Source: a virus. Taken from it: DNA of 44,646 nucleotides. Where the stretch lies: positions 1 to 44,646 of IMG/VR virus record IMGVR_UViG_3300046373_000009. One strand, written 5' to 3'. The position numbers and the translations under genes were made by a program. The notes under the pieces were generated by a model, which saw nothing but the letters and a program-made list of their open reading frames with translations, searched no databases and was not told the DNA's origin. Shown piece after piece: positions 37,653 to 44,646 of the stretch (position 1 is its first letter; each line of letters opens with the position of its first letter).

Positions 37653-39229
37653 CAGTATATACTGATCACCATACCCACTGTTTTGTCTGCTCTAAAACCA
37701 CCTTTCCCGAACAAGAAGAATCCTTCGAAAGGATCACGACGACGACTAAAGATATCCAACAACCAACACGTGACTTCCAGCCGCTCGTTGATCGCCGCAT
37801 TACGGCCGAGACAACCAAGCGCTATGGCGTGTCCCTCGTAGGTGACACCCACGTCTACCCCTACTATAATCTGGATGGTGTCCACTGTGCCAACAAAATC
37901 CGCCACGTCCCCACCAAGGGCTTCCACTCCGAGGGAGCTATCGGCGAAGCCGGGCTATTCGGGCGTACTGCGTTTCCGGCTGGGTCCGGACGGGCAATTA
38001 CTCTTACCGAGGGTGAATGCGATGCAATGGCTGTCTATGAACTCTTCGGGAAACGGTATCCGGCAGTATCGGTCAAGGGAGCTTCATCGGCTACAGCGGA
38101 TGTAGCAAAAGACTTCGAATATCTCAATAGCTTCGAGAAGATTTACATTTGCTTTGATAAAGACGACGCTAAAGTCAATCCCAAGACGGGTGAAATTCGC
38201 TATCCAGGTCAAGAGGCAGCCCTCGCTGTGGCCGGTATGTTCCCCATCGGCAAAGCCTTCATCGTCACCCTTCGTGAGTTCAAGGACGCCAACGACTATC
38301 TGATCGCGGGCAAGTTCGACCAGTTTCGAGACGAGTGGTTCAAAGCCCCTCAGTACACCCCCACGGGCCTCAAACTGGGCCGGGACATGTGGGATGAGAT
38401 CAGCACTCCGAAGAACTACGAGACCGTGGCATACCCCTGGGAGGGCATGAACGCCATGACCTATGGTATCCGGCTGTCCGAGCTTGTTGTCGTCACCGCT
38501 GACACGGGTGTCGGTAAGACTTCTGTGCTCAAGGAGATCGAGCATTACATCCTCAACAACACCCCACAAGACCGAGGCATCGGACTCCTCCACCTTGAAG
38601 AGCCCAATTCAGACACAGCTCTGGGCCTCATGTCGATTTCCGCCGATAAACCTCTACACCTACCCGACGTTAGAGAAGCCACATCAAAAGAAGACCTGAG
38701 GAAGTACTATGATAGCACTATCAATAATAATCGGATTGTTATTTGGGATCATTTTGGGTCTAACAATGTCCAGGAAGTGCTTAACAAAATTAGACACATG
38801 CACAACTTGGGTTGTAAATATATTGTACTTGATCACCTTAGCATCATTGTTAGTGATCAGTCAGGTGATGAGCGGAAGCAACTAGACGAGATCACGACAA
38901 AGATTAAGACCCTTTGTATGGAACTCAACATTGCCGTCATTGTCGTCATCCACCAAAACCGCTCTGGGCAAATCCGGGGCACGGCTGGTGTGGAGCAGTT
39001 GGCCAACATCGTCATCAAGCTCTATCGAGACAAGACCGATGCAGACGAGTGGCGTCGAAACGTCACCAAAATCATCGTGGAAAAGAACCGCTTCTGTGGT
39101 CGTACTGGACCCGGTTGTTATCTGTTTTACAATGAGTTTTCCGGTCGTCTCGTCGAGTTGACCAAGGAAGACATCACCAAATATGAATCTGGCTCAACCA
39201 AAACTGGAGAAGAAGCGCCATGGACATGA
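37589..39229 (+). CDS. T7-type primase-helicase
   Basis: The 546-residue protein starts at TTG 37589. Domains in order: zinc-binding C12/C15/C31/C34, TOPRIM primase with EGECDAMA (141-148) and FDKDDA (189-194), a linker, then a RecA-like helicase with Walker A ADTGVGKT (304-311), Walker B-like KYIVLDHLS (about 418-426) and VIVVIHQNRSGQIRGT (about 454-469). It makes primers and unwinds DNA 5'-3' at the fork. The HNH gene overlaps its N-terminus, so TTG at 37607 is an alternative, but the zinc Cys need only the region after it. Confidence 0.92.
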   Translation: MSKSNFLRHQNCPDCGSSDGLAVYTDHHTHCFVCSKTTFPEQEESFERITTTTKDIQQPTRDFQPLVDRRITAETTKRYGVSLVGDTHVYPYYNLDGVHCANKIRHVPTKGFHSEGAIGEAGLFGRTAFPAGSGRAITLTEGECDAMAVYELFGKRYPAVSVKGASSATADVAKDFEYLNSFEKIYICFDKDDAKVNPKTGEIRYPGQEAALAVAGMFPIGKAFIVTLREFKDANDYLIAGKFDQFRDEWFKAPQYTPTGLKLGRDMWDEISTPKNYETVAYPWEGMNAMTYGIRLSELVVVTADTGVGKTSVLKEIEHYILNNTPQDRGIGLLHLEEPNSDTALGLMSISADKPLHLPDVREATSKEDLRKYYDSTINNNRIVIWDHFGSNNVQEVLNKIRHMHNLGCKYIVLDHLSIIVSDQSGDERKQLDEITTKIKTLCMELNIAVIVVIHQNRSGQIRGTAGVEQLANIVIKLYRDKTDADEWRRNVTKIIVEKNRFCGRTGPGCYLFYNEFSGRLVELTKEDITKYESGSTKTGEEAPWT

Positions 39230-39456
39230 AGCGACCTAGGGTAAAGATGGCAAGTACCGAGACGTTTGAGGCCCCTAAGTCTCAAGCCGTTGTCGTCTCC
39301 GAAGTCCCGTTCGGGCGGACCAAGGAATGGCAAGAAGGCTGGAATGCTAGTCGATCTGGTGTGATCCGTTCGAAGTGTCCGTACAGTACGGGGACTATTG
39401 AAGCTAACTCGTGGACTGACGGCTGGATCAGCAAGTTTCATGGAGAACATATCTGA
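39220..39456 (+). CDS. RMF/CrpP-like small protein
   Basis: ATG at 39220 overlaps the primase stop by 10 bp. The 78-residue protein has, from residue about 34, the pattern EWQEGWNASRSG...CPYS...SWTDGW, i.e. GxxAxxxG, CPY and WxxGW, which is the signature of ribosome modulation factor and CrpP-like proteins. RMF pairs ribosomes into inactive 100S dimers; phage and plasmid relatives are not well understood. A role in host translation shut-off is possible. The N-terminal 30 residues are extra. Confidence 0.75.
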   Translation: MDMKRPRVKMASTETFEAPKSQAVVVSEVPFGRTKEWQEGWNASRSGVIRSKCPYSTGTIEANSWTDGWISKFHGEHI

Positions 39457-41316
39457 TTGTACCTAACCCATGAAGACCTCAAGCGCTACTGGGCAATCGA
39501 CATCGAAACGGATGGCCTCAAAGCCACTCGTATCTGGCTCATTGTTCTCACCAATCTCGCTACTCGTGAGCGCAACGTTATTGCTAGCCACGACGGGCGT
39601 GTTACTCCTGATTGGCTACGCTGGCTGGCTGAACACCCCGACGTAATATTTGTAGGACACAACCTCGTTGGCTATGACATCCCTACGCTTAATCGGCTTA
39701 CGGGCAGCACTGTGCTGTTGTCTCGTTGTGTGGACACTTTGGTACTTAGCTACCTTTATGATCCCCAGATGGCTCGGCCGGAGGGCCTTGAGGGCACACG
39801 TGGGGCGCACAGCTTGGAAGCTTGGGGACTACGCCTCAAGATGCTTAAGGGCGATTTCCACGACTGGGCGAAGTATTCTGAAGAGATGCTCGTCTACTGT
39901 GTTCAGGACGTAGACATCACTATTCAGGTGTTCTTCAAACTAACTGAGCGTATGCGTAAGCGGGGCTTCTCTGAGAGGTCCTGTAGACTTGAACATGAGA
40001 TCAGACATGTCATCGACAAACAACAACAGCGAGGCTTCTTCTTTGATATTGGAGCAGCTAATCGACTGTACGACGACCTTAGAGGGCGTGAAGCAGCGCT
40101 TGCAGTTCCTATTCGCGAACTATTCCCAAGAACTCTCGAAGTCGCCGGAACGTACACTTACCGAGTGCGAGCAGATGGACAGCCTTATGCTTCCTATCAT
40201 CGTCACCTTGAACGATATCCACAAGTTGTCATGGCAGACAGCGGCCAATCGTATGATGTCTTCGATTGGCAAGAGTTCAATATCGGCTCCCCCAAACAAC
40301 GGATTGACAAGCTTCTGTCAATTGGCTTCAGACCTTCCAAGTTTACAAAGAAGGGCAACCCACAAGTAGATGAAGAGACGCTTCTAGAGTTTGCCAAGAC
40401 GGCTAACACTCCAGAAGTGACCATGATTGCCGAGTGGCTTGTCCTAAATGGGCGGGCTAACATGATCAATACTTGGCTCAACAACGTAGACCCCACAGAC
40501 AGCCGTATGCACGGGTTCGTGCTGAGTTGTGGTGCTGCATCCCGCCGGATGACCCACAGTGGTCCCAACACGGCTAATATCCCATCTAACGAGGCTAAGT
40601 ATGGCAAAGAGTGTCGAACTCTCTGGACTGTCCAAGATAGCGAACGAGATACTCTTGTTGGCTACGACGCTAAGGCGGCACAGATGCGTTGCTTTGCCCA
40701 CTTCTTGCCGGATCCAAATTCCGGACGGAAGTATTGGGACACTGAATTTTGTAAGGACCCCCACCAGCTTAACGCTGACCTTATCGGTATCGAACGACGA
40801 CCAGTAAAGAACGTCTTCTATGCCAACATGTTCGGAGCTTATCCCCCCAAGCTAGCAGCTACGGCGGGTTTCCAGGGGTCCAAGAAGGAGGCTGAAGCGT
40901 ACGGGACGTGGATCAGAGAGCAGCTATATGAGACCACCCCCGGTCTTCGAGAACTGACCGAGCAAGCCAAGGACGAGTTCAAGTCTAATGGTGGGTTCAT
41001 GGAGTGCATCGATGGTGGGTACGTCCGGTGTCCCGCTGAGAATGCTGCACTGAACTACAAGATTCAACCGGCTGAAGCGGTTCTGATGAAGACAGCAGCA
41101 GTCATGATCGACAAACGAGCAATGGAGCGGGGTATTGAACACTACAAGGTCTGCGACGTCCACGATGAGGGACAACATGAATGCCCGCGTGGATCAGCAC
41201 AAGCGTTCGGAGAGCTTTGTGTCGAGAGCCTACGGGATGCCGGTGAAGAGCTTGGATTCCGCGTCCCAACTGCGGGCGACTTTAAAATCGGAGAAAATTG
41301 GAGTTTGACGCACTGA
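39457..41316 (+). CDS. DNA polymerase, family A (T7 gp5-like)
   Basis: The 619-residue polymerase starts at TTG 39457. The 3'-5' exonuclease has DIET (D15, E17), GHNLVGYD (D74) and Y147/D151. The polymerase has motif A D404-AKAAQ-MR, motif B R447...K451...Y455...F459-G and motif C VHDE (D570, E571). At the steric-gate position (E480 in T7) there is Gln409, an unusual change; Y530 of T7 is Phe459. Y455 equals T7 Tyr526. It would be processive only with host thioredoxin or similar; no separate clamp was found. Confidence 0.93.
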   Translation: MYLTHEDLKRYWAIDIETDGLKATRIWLIVLTNLATRERNVIASHDGRVTPDWLRWLAEHPDVIFVGHNLVGYDIPTLNRLTGSTVLLSRCVDTLVLSYLYDPQMARPEGLEGTRGAHSLEAWGLRLKMLKGDFHDWAKYSEEMLVYCVQDVDITIQVFFKLTERMRKRGFSERSCRLEHEIRHVIDKQQQRGFFFDIGAANRLYDDLRGREAALAVPIRELFPRTLEVAGTYTYRVRADGQPYASYHRHLERYPQVVMADSGQSYDVFDWQEFNIGSPKQRIDKLLSIGFRPSKFTKKGNPQVDEETLLEFAKTANTPEVTMIAEWLVLNGRANMINTWLNNVDPTDSRMHGFVLSCGAASRRMTHSGPNTANIPSNEAKYGKECRTLWTVQDSERDTLVGYDAKAAQMRCFAHFLPDPNSGRKYWDTEFCKDPHQLNADLIGIERRPVKNVFYANMFGAYPPKLAATAGFQGSKKEAEAYGTWIREQLYETTPGLRELTEQAKDEFKSNGGFMECIDGGYVRCPAENAALNYKIQPAEAVLMKTAAVMIDKRAMERGIEHYKVCDVHDEGQHECPRGSAQAFGELCVESLRDAGEELGFRVPTAGDFKIGENWSLTH

Positions 41317-41732
41317 ATAGACATCAGACTGGTTTTGTAGCAGAATTAAAAGCTGCTACATATTATGCAGAACAAGATTACGAAATATACTGGCCGAATT
41401 TAACTCAAAGTTCTATTGACTTCATAGCACTAAAAGGGCGTGAGATACGTCGAGTACAAGTTAAATCTGCGTATTGGATTCATCGTAAAACAGGTGCTAG
41501 TTATCTGCAAGCTACAATTAGAAAAGGTTGTGACAGTAACCAATCCTATTCTAAAGAAGACTGTGATGATATCTGTATCGTCGGTGAGGGTCGTATCTGG
41601 ATTATTCCAGTAGAGAAAGTTCCCTCACTACAAACTGTAATTGTTGAGAAAGGACAACAGACTAGACGTGGTGATCCTCGAAACTTTGATCCGTCACCGT
41701 ATTTAGTAGTTGACAAACTAGCTAAAATGTGA
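41298..41732 (+). CDS. PD-(D/E)XK homing-type endonuclease
   Basis: TTG at 41298 overlaps the polymerase end. The 144-residue protein has N-terminal NRHQTGFVAELKAATYYAEQ, then SIDFIALKG and RRVQVKSAY, the D...QVK pattern of PD-(D/E)XK nucleases, in the arrangement of intron-encoded and free-standing homing enzymes of this fold. It is AT-rich and lies directly after polA, a preferred homing target. The tRNA promoter begins inside its last codons. Confidence 0.8.
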   Translation: MEFDALNRHQTGFVAELKAATYYAEQDYEIYWPNLTQSSIDFIALKGREIRRVQVKSAYWIHRKTGASYLQATIRKGCDSNQSYSKEDCDDICIVGEGRIWIIPVEKVPSLQTVIVEKGQQTRRGDPRNFDPSPYLVVDKLAKM

Positions 41733-41738
41733 TACAAT
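41710..41738 (+). promoter_or_regulatory. tRNA promoter, near-perfect sigma70
   Basis: TTGACA (41710-41715), 17 bases, TACAAT (41733-41738), one base off consensus. The start would be near 41745, 14 bases before the tRNA. Confidence 0.85.
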
Positions 41739-41758
41739 ATAGAGTAGTAGGAAGATAA

Positions 41759-41834
41759 GCCACGTTAGCTCAGATGGTAGAGCGCCTGTTTTGTAATCAG
41801 GGGGTCAGGGGTTCGAGCCCTCTACGTGGCACCA
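41759..41834 (+). tRNA. tRNA-Thr(UGU), CCA encoded
   Basis: A 76-base cloverleaf: acceptor GCCACGT/ACGTGGC (perfect 7 bp), D-arm GCTC/GAGC, anticodon loop TTTGTAA with anticodon TGT reading ACA (the 31-39 pair is U-U), TTCGAGC T-loop, discriminator A and encoded CCA. It is the only tRNA I find. It may support ACA codons or replace a host tRNA cleaved by a defence nuclease. Confidence 0.93.
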
Positions 41835-41954
41835 TATGCGAACAAGGGTTAATAGTAGCGGCGACAAACGAGTAACCCCGAGAAACCCGGTAACCAGTCC
41901 AGCTCTTAGGTCGTCAATCAATTAAAACAACAACAAAGAAAGAGCATAATAAAC
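41835..41954 (+). other. Short spacer after tRNA
   Basis: No gene is seen. GGGTTA/TAACCC (about 41846-41876) forms a weak stem, and the last 35 bases are an A-rich leader before the ssDNA-binding protein gene. Confidence 0.4.
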
Positions 41955-42419
41955 ATGCCAATGATTCGTGGGCTCTGTAAGTGGGCCAAGATTACTGATC
42001 CCGTTCTGACGTACGACAAGACGGACAAGGAATGGACTTTCGATCTGCTGGTCGACAAGGAAACTAAGAAGACCCTCTCTAGTCTCGGCTGTGCCAGTCA
42101 GATCAAGGTCAACAAAGAGGGCGACGACGTGATCAAGTTCAGTCGTCGTGTGACCAAGAAGGACCCCCTGGACCCCAACAAGCGCGTCCCGAGTACCCCA
42201 CTTCGAGTTGTCGACCGAGCGGGCCAACCGTGGGACAACAGTAAGAAGGTGGGCAACGGTTCGACCCTCAACGTTCAGTTCGCAGTCAACCCCAAGCAGA
42301 CGGGTGGCAACAAGGCCAACGTCATCGCGGTTCAAGTGTGGGAACACGTTGAGTACGAAGGTGGTGGTGATCGAGAAGAGTTCCCGATTGACGCCAGCGG
42401 TCAAGAGGATTGGTCGTAA
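41955..42419 (+). CDS. Phage single-stranded DNA-binding protein
   Basis: ATG at 41955. The 154-residue protein has a beta-rich OB-like body (IRGLCKWAKI, VLTYDKTDKEWTFDLLV, IKFSRRVTKK, LNVQFAVNP) and an acidic, Gly/Glu-rich C-terminal tail ending EDWS, like the acidic partner-binding tail of T7 gp2.5-type proteins. It coats single strands at the fork and recruits polymerase and helicase. Its stop overlaps the next ATG (TAATG). Confidence 0.8.
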   Translation: MPMIRGLCKWAKITDPVLTYDKTDKEWTFDLLVDKETKKTLSSLGCASQIKVNKEGDDVIKFSRRVTKKDPLDPNKRVPSTPLRVVDRAGQPWDNSKKVGNGSTLNVQFAVNPKQTGGNKANVIAVQVWEHVEYEGGGDREEFPIDASGQEDWS

Positions 42420-42568
42420 TGAATGTAGAAGATTACACCGTTGAACAAATTCAATATATGGCAAAGGAAGCTGATTTGATGCAAGCTTGTCGCATTGCTG
42501 GTATTGATAATTGGGACGGGTTTTCAGATGCTCTTGATATTTACGAACAAGAGTTTAAGGTAGACTAA
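42419..42568 (+). CDS. Small acidic protein after SSB (49 aa)
   Basis: ATG at 42419 overlaps the SSB stop (TAATG). The 49-residue helical acidic protein (NVEDYTVEQIQYMAKEADL...DALDIYEQEF) has no recognised family. The coupling suggests a partner of the SSB or a replication accessory. Confidence 0.6.
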   Translation: MNVEDYTVEQIQYMAKEADLMQACRIAGIDNWDGFSDALDIYEQEFKVD

Positions 42569-42609
42569 AACCTAGTTTGTCGAATTCCTATCGGGACCTG
42601 CCGGGAAGA

Positions 42610-42642
42610 GGCGAGATAAGTCACATTCGGGGCTCGCCACCA
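42610..42642 (+). other. Hairpin ending in ACCA, acceptor-stem-like
   Basis: GGCGAG (42610-42615) pairs with CTCGCC (42633-42638) and is followed by ACCA. It resembles an acceptor stem with discriminator and CCA but lacks a T-arm and anticodon arm. It lies in a 91-base gap between two small genes. Confidence 0.35.
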
Positions 42643-42659
42643 TTTGAAAGACACCAACC

Positions 42660-42830
42660 TTGAAAATCAAATATACTCGTGTCGTCACGTACGAAGAGAC
42701 AATTGAAGCAGACGTGAATGGTGATGACCCTCTGAGGTCCATCGTTGCCGAAGACTTCAATTCGTTTCTTGTTCGTGATCGTAAACTGCTCTCCGATAAG
42801 CTAGGAGAAATTCATAAAGTCGCTCAATGA
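42660..42830 (+). CDS. Small protein before exonuclease (56 aa)
   Basis: TTG at 42660 opens a 56-residue frame that ends at 42828-42830. The product starts with a beta-strand (KIKYTRVVTYEETIEADV) and then a charged helix (RDRKLLSDKLGEIHKVA). Its last part overlaps the exonuclease start and RBS. Function unknown. Confidence 0.5.
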   Translation: MKIKYTRVVTYEETIEADVNGDDPLRSIVAEDFNSFLVRDRKLLSDKLGEIHKVAQ

Positions 42831-43665
42831 CATCATACCTGATCTGGACCGCCTTCATACAGCGGGTCACAAACCAACTCCGGAGTCTCTCGATCAGCTT
42901 GGTCGTGAACTTGCTGGTCTTGTTGGTCGATCTCTCGAACGCGCCTTCGAAACGGACAGACCACGAACCCTACGAATGTCCAACCTCGGTAAGCCCGACC
43001 GACAACTTTGGTACGAACTCAAGTCGGACCTTCCTAAAGAGCAGTTCAACGGGGCCACTCTACGTAAGTTCCTATTCGGGGATCTCTGGGAGAGCCTCCT
43101 CCTCTGGCTCGCAGAAGAAGCTGGTCACAAAGTTGAGCTGAAGCAAGGTGAGGTCGAAGTTGACGGCGTCATCGGTCACATAGACGCAGTCGTCGATGAT
43201 GTGGTGGTTGATGTTAAGTCCGCTTCTTCTTTCTCCTTCAAGAAGTTCAAGGATGGTTCTCTTCAAGATAATGATCCGTTTGGCTACTACGATCAGCTTG
43301 GGGGTTATACTCACGCTCTTGGTCGTGACGGTGCTTGGCTGGCCATTGATAAACAAACTGGTGCCCTGGCCCTTTTAGAAGTCCCTAGGGACGACCTACA
43401 GGCCCTGGATACACCCGGGCGGGTCCAGCACATGAAAGCTGTCCTAGCCTCTGAGGAGCCTCCTGAGCGCTGTTACGAGCCCATCCCTGAGGGTAAGTCC
43501 GGTAACTTGAAACTTCCCACCGGTTGCTCGTATTGTGCGTTCAAAGACAGCTGTTGGTCTGATGCCAATAACGGTATTGGCCTGAGGAAATTCTTCTATT
43601 CAAACGGTCCTGTGTGGCTTACTCATGTTGAGAAAGAACCACAAGTCCGAGAGTACACTTTTTAA
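42814..43665 (+). CDS. RecB/Cas4-like exonuclease, apparent AUA start
   Basis: The obvious ATG at 42976 cuts into a conserved N-terminal region: the open frame extends upstream through DRLHTAGHKPTPESLDQLGREL to a TAG at 42802, and the only good start is ATA at 42814, six bases after AGGAG. The 283-residue protein carries LRMSNLGKPDRQLWYEL, the PD-(D/E)XK core GHIDAVV...VVDVKSAS and a C-terminal Cys set (CYEP, CSYCAFKDSC) as in Cas4/AddB-like nucleases. It likely acts as a 5' exonuclease in recombination or host DNA degradation. Confidence 0.75.
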   Translation: MKSLNDIIPDLDRLHTAGHKPTPESLDQLGRELAGLVGRSLERAFETDRPRTLRMSNLGKPDRQLWYELKSDLPKEQFNGATLRKFLFGDLWESLLLWLAEEAGHKVELKQGEVEVDGVIGHIDAVVDDVVVDVKSASSFSFKKFKDGSLQDNDPFGYYDQLGGYTHALGRDGAWLAIDKQTGALALLEVPRDDLQALDTPGRVQHMKAVLASEEPPERCYEPIPEGKSGNLKLPTGCSYCAFKDSCWSDANNGIGLRKFFYSNGPVWLTHVEKEPQVREYTF

Positions 43666-43684
43666 GAAAGAGACCATAAACAAT

Positions 43685-43897
43685 ATGGCAGATAATGTTA
43701 TCGACTTCAATAAGTCCACTAAAGACGACGGCCCCAAGAAGCACAACTACGTGTTCGAGTTGAAGAATCCCGAGGGTCGGGTAGAGAACTACGGCATCTT
43801 GAGTTTCTCGAACTACTTTGTGTCGGTCATCCATGACACTGAGACACCAATTTTTATGGCTCCGTATGATCGGATTGCCAGTATCTCGGTCGTTTAA
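43685..43897 (+). CDS. Small protein (70 aa)
   Basis: ATG at 43685 is the better start; the frame opens earlier at 43625 inside the exonuclease gene. The 70-residue product has a polar start and a beta-rich body (YVFELKNPEGR, GILSFSNYFVSVIHD, IFMAPYDRIASISV) that resembles a small SH3-like or PH-like fold. Its stop overlaps the next ATG (TAATG). Function unknown. Confidence 0.6.
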   Translation: MADNVIDFNKSTKDDGPKKHNYVFELKNPEGRVENYGILSFSNYFVSVIHDTETPIFMAPYDRIASISVV

Positions 43898-44250
43898 TGG
43901 GGTTTAAGAGCGGATACGAACGTAGCGTCGCAGCTAATCTAGCTAGTAAGAAGATCAAGTTCCAGTACGAACCAGACAAGTTCAACTACACACTGGAGAG
44001 AACTTATTGTCCGGATTTTAAACTTCCCAATGGTGTTTATATCGAAGCCAAGGGTAAGCTTGATCAGGAGACTAGGTCGAAGATGCTAGCAGTTAAGAAG
44101 AACAATCCTGAACTAGATGTAAGGATGATCTTCATGCGCGGCGAGAACAAATTGTCAAAAGGGTCTAAAATGACCTATCTAGATTGGGCAGCCAAGAACG
44201 GGTTCCCCGCAGCAGACGGTACGGAGGTTCCCGACGAATGGCTGGTCTAA
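43897..44250 (+). CDS. T7 endonuclease I-like Holliday junction resolvase
   Basis: The 117-residue protein has the endonuclease I active site: E8 in SGYERS, D40 in CPDF, E50 and K52 in IEAKGK, equivalent to T7 E20, D55, E65 and K67. It resolves branched DNA before packaging and may help degrade host DNA. It lies between the exonuclease block and the metallophosphoesterase, as in T7-like replication modules. Confidence 0.92.
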   Translation: MGFKSGYERSVAANLASKKIKFQYEPDKFNYTLERTYCPDFKLPNGVYIEAKGKLDQETRSKMLAVKKNNPELDVRMIFMRGENKLSKGSKMTYLDWAAKNGFPAADGTEVPDEWLV

Positions 44251-44646
44251 TCCTTAATCGACCTCAAACCCATTTGATTTTGCCCGATAGCCACGCAGCG
44301 CCCGGCCATCACAATCGTCGATATGAGTGGTTTGCCCATCTAATCAATGACCTTAAGCCAGAAGTCGTAACGGACATCGGTGACTTCTTTTCCATGGATA
44401 GCTTATGCTCATATGATAAAGGTACAAAAAGTTTTGAGGGTCGAAGATACAAACTCGATATTGAAGCAGGACTAGATGCTCAAGAACGAATTTATGACAT
44501 TACAAGACGCTCGAAAAAGAAACTACCCCGATTTGTTCGGACCCTCGGTAATCACGAACACCGAATTTCAAAAGCGGTTGAAAGAGACCCTGTCCTTGAA
44601 GGAACGATCGGACTCTTTGATCTGCAAAGTAAGCAGTATGGTTGGG
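44238..44646 (+). CDS. Calcineurin-like metallophosphoesterase, N-terminal part (continues at 1)
   Basis: ATG at 44238 overlaps the end of the resolvase gene. This part encodes residues 1-136 and, after the 127-base overlap is merged, joins the frame at base 1 to give 254 residues. It holds the first metal-binding motifs, DSH (D17, H19), GDFFS (D49) and GNHE (104-107). The stretch 44520-44646 is the same DNA as 1-127 and must not be counted twice. Confidence 0.88.
   Translation, partial: MAGLILNRPQTHLILPDSHAAPGHHNRRYEWFAHLINDLKPEVVTDIGDFFSMDSLCSYDKGTKSFEGRRYKLDIEAGLDAQERIYDITRRSKKKLPRFVRTLGNHEHRISKAVERDPVLEGTIGLFDLQSKQYGW
44520..44646. repeat. Terminal overlap, right copy
   Basis: Identical to positions 1-127. 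Merging the two copies gives a circular map of 44,519 bp. Confidence 0.9.

Noticed and set aside
42569-42659. Full second tRNA gene
   Set aside because: Only an acceptor-like stem with ACCA is present; D, anticodon and T arms cannot be drawn.
42827-43141. 104-residue frame starting at ATG 42827
   Set aside because: It overlaps the exonuclease in another frame; the exonuclease frame carries conserved-looking sequence throughout.
1-44646. Temperate life style
   Set aside because: No integrase, excisionase, repressor or attachment site was found in what seems to be a complete genome.

Overview
The window looks like a complete genome of a lytic, short-tailed, double-stranded DNA phage, assembled as a circular contig. 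The last 127 bases repeat the first 127 exactly, so the unit length is 44,519 bp, and one gene (a metallophosphoesterase) runs across the joint. Portal, coat, adaptor, tail-hub and ejection-type genes point to a P22/SU10-like podovirus. Replication is T7-like (primase-helicase, family A polymerase, endonuclease I, RecB-like exonuclease, ssDNA-binding protein), but I see no phage RNA polymerase, integrase or repressor. A B12-dependent (class II) ribonucleotide reductase and ThyX suggest a Gram-negative, possibly alphaproteobacterial, host and resemble the cobavirus type of phage. This placement is inference.

Layout. Leftward (minus strand, 22.6 kb down to 3.05 kb) runs one late operon: head surface protein, terminases, portal, scaffold, major capsid, adaptor, fibres with a glycine-rich tip adhesin, tail hub, ejection proteins, SGNH hydrolase, lysozyme and holin. 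It starts at a perfect sigma70 promoter (22587-22615) and ends at a two-way terminator (3015-3055). Rightward, a second perfect promoter (22665-22693) opens an early region (22.7-27.0 kb). That region is remarkable for short genes separated by long, strongly folded non-coding stretches, several closed by 10-15 bp inverted repeats, two of which covary. Next come two small families of tandem paralogues of unknown function (27.2-29.9 kb) and a predicted amide-ligase (peptide-tagging) cluster: class I and class II glutamine amidotransferases, two glutamine-synthetase-fold amidoligases, an ATP-grasp ligase and small accessory proteins (29.9-35.3 kb). Nucleotide metabolism and replication fill 36.4-44.6 kb and, through the circular joint, continue to the ribonucleotide reductase at 0.8-2.5 kb.

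Six promoters match TTGACA-N17-TATAAT perfectly and one more (in front of a tRNA-Thr) misses by one base, which fits a phage transcribed wholly by the host sigma70 polymerase. In three of them the -35 box contains the stop codon of the upstream gene. Three HNH/endonuclease VII-like genes and one PD-(D/E)XK homing-type nuclease are wedged beside RNR, the ATP-grasp ligase, ThyX/primase and DNA polymerase. Two genes seem to use very rare start codons (AUU and AUA).
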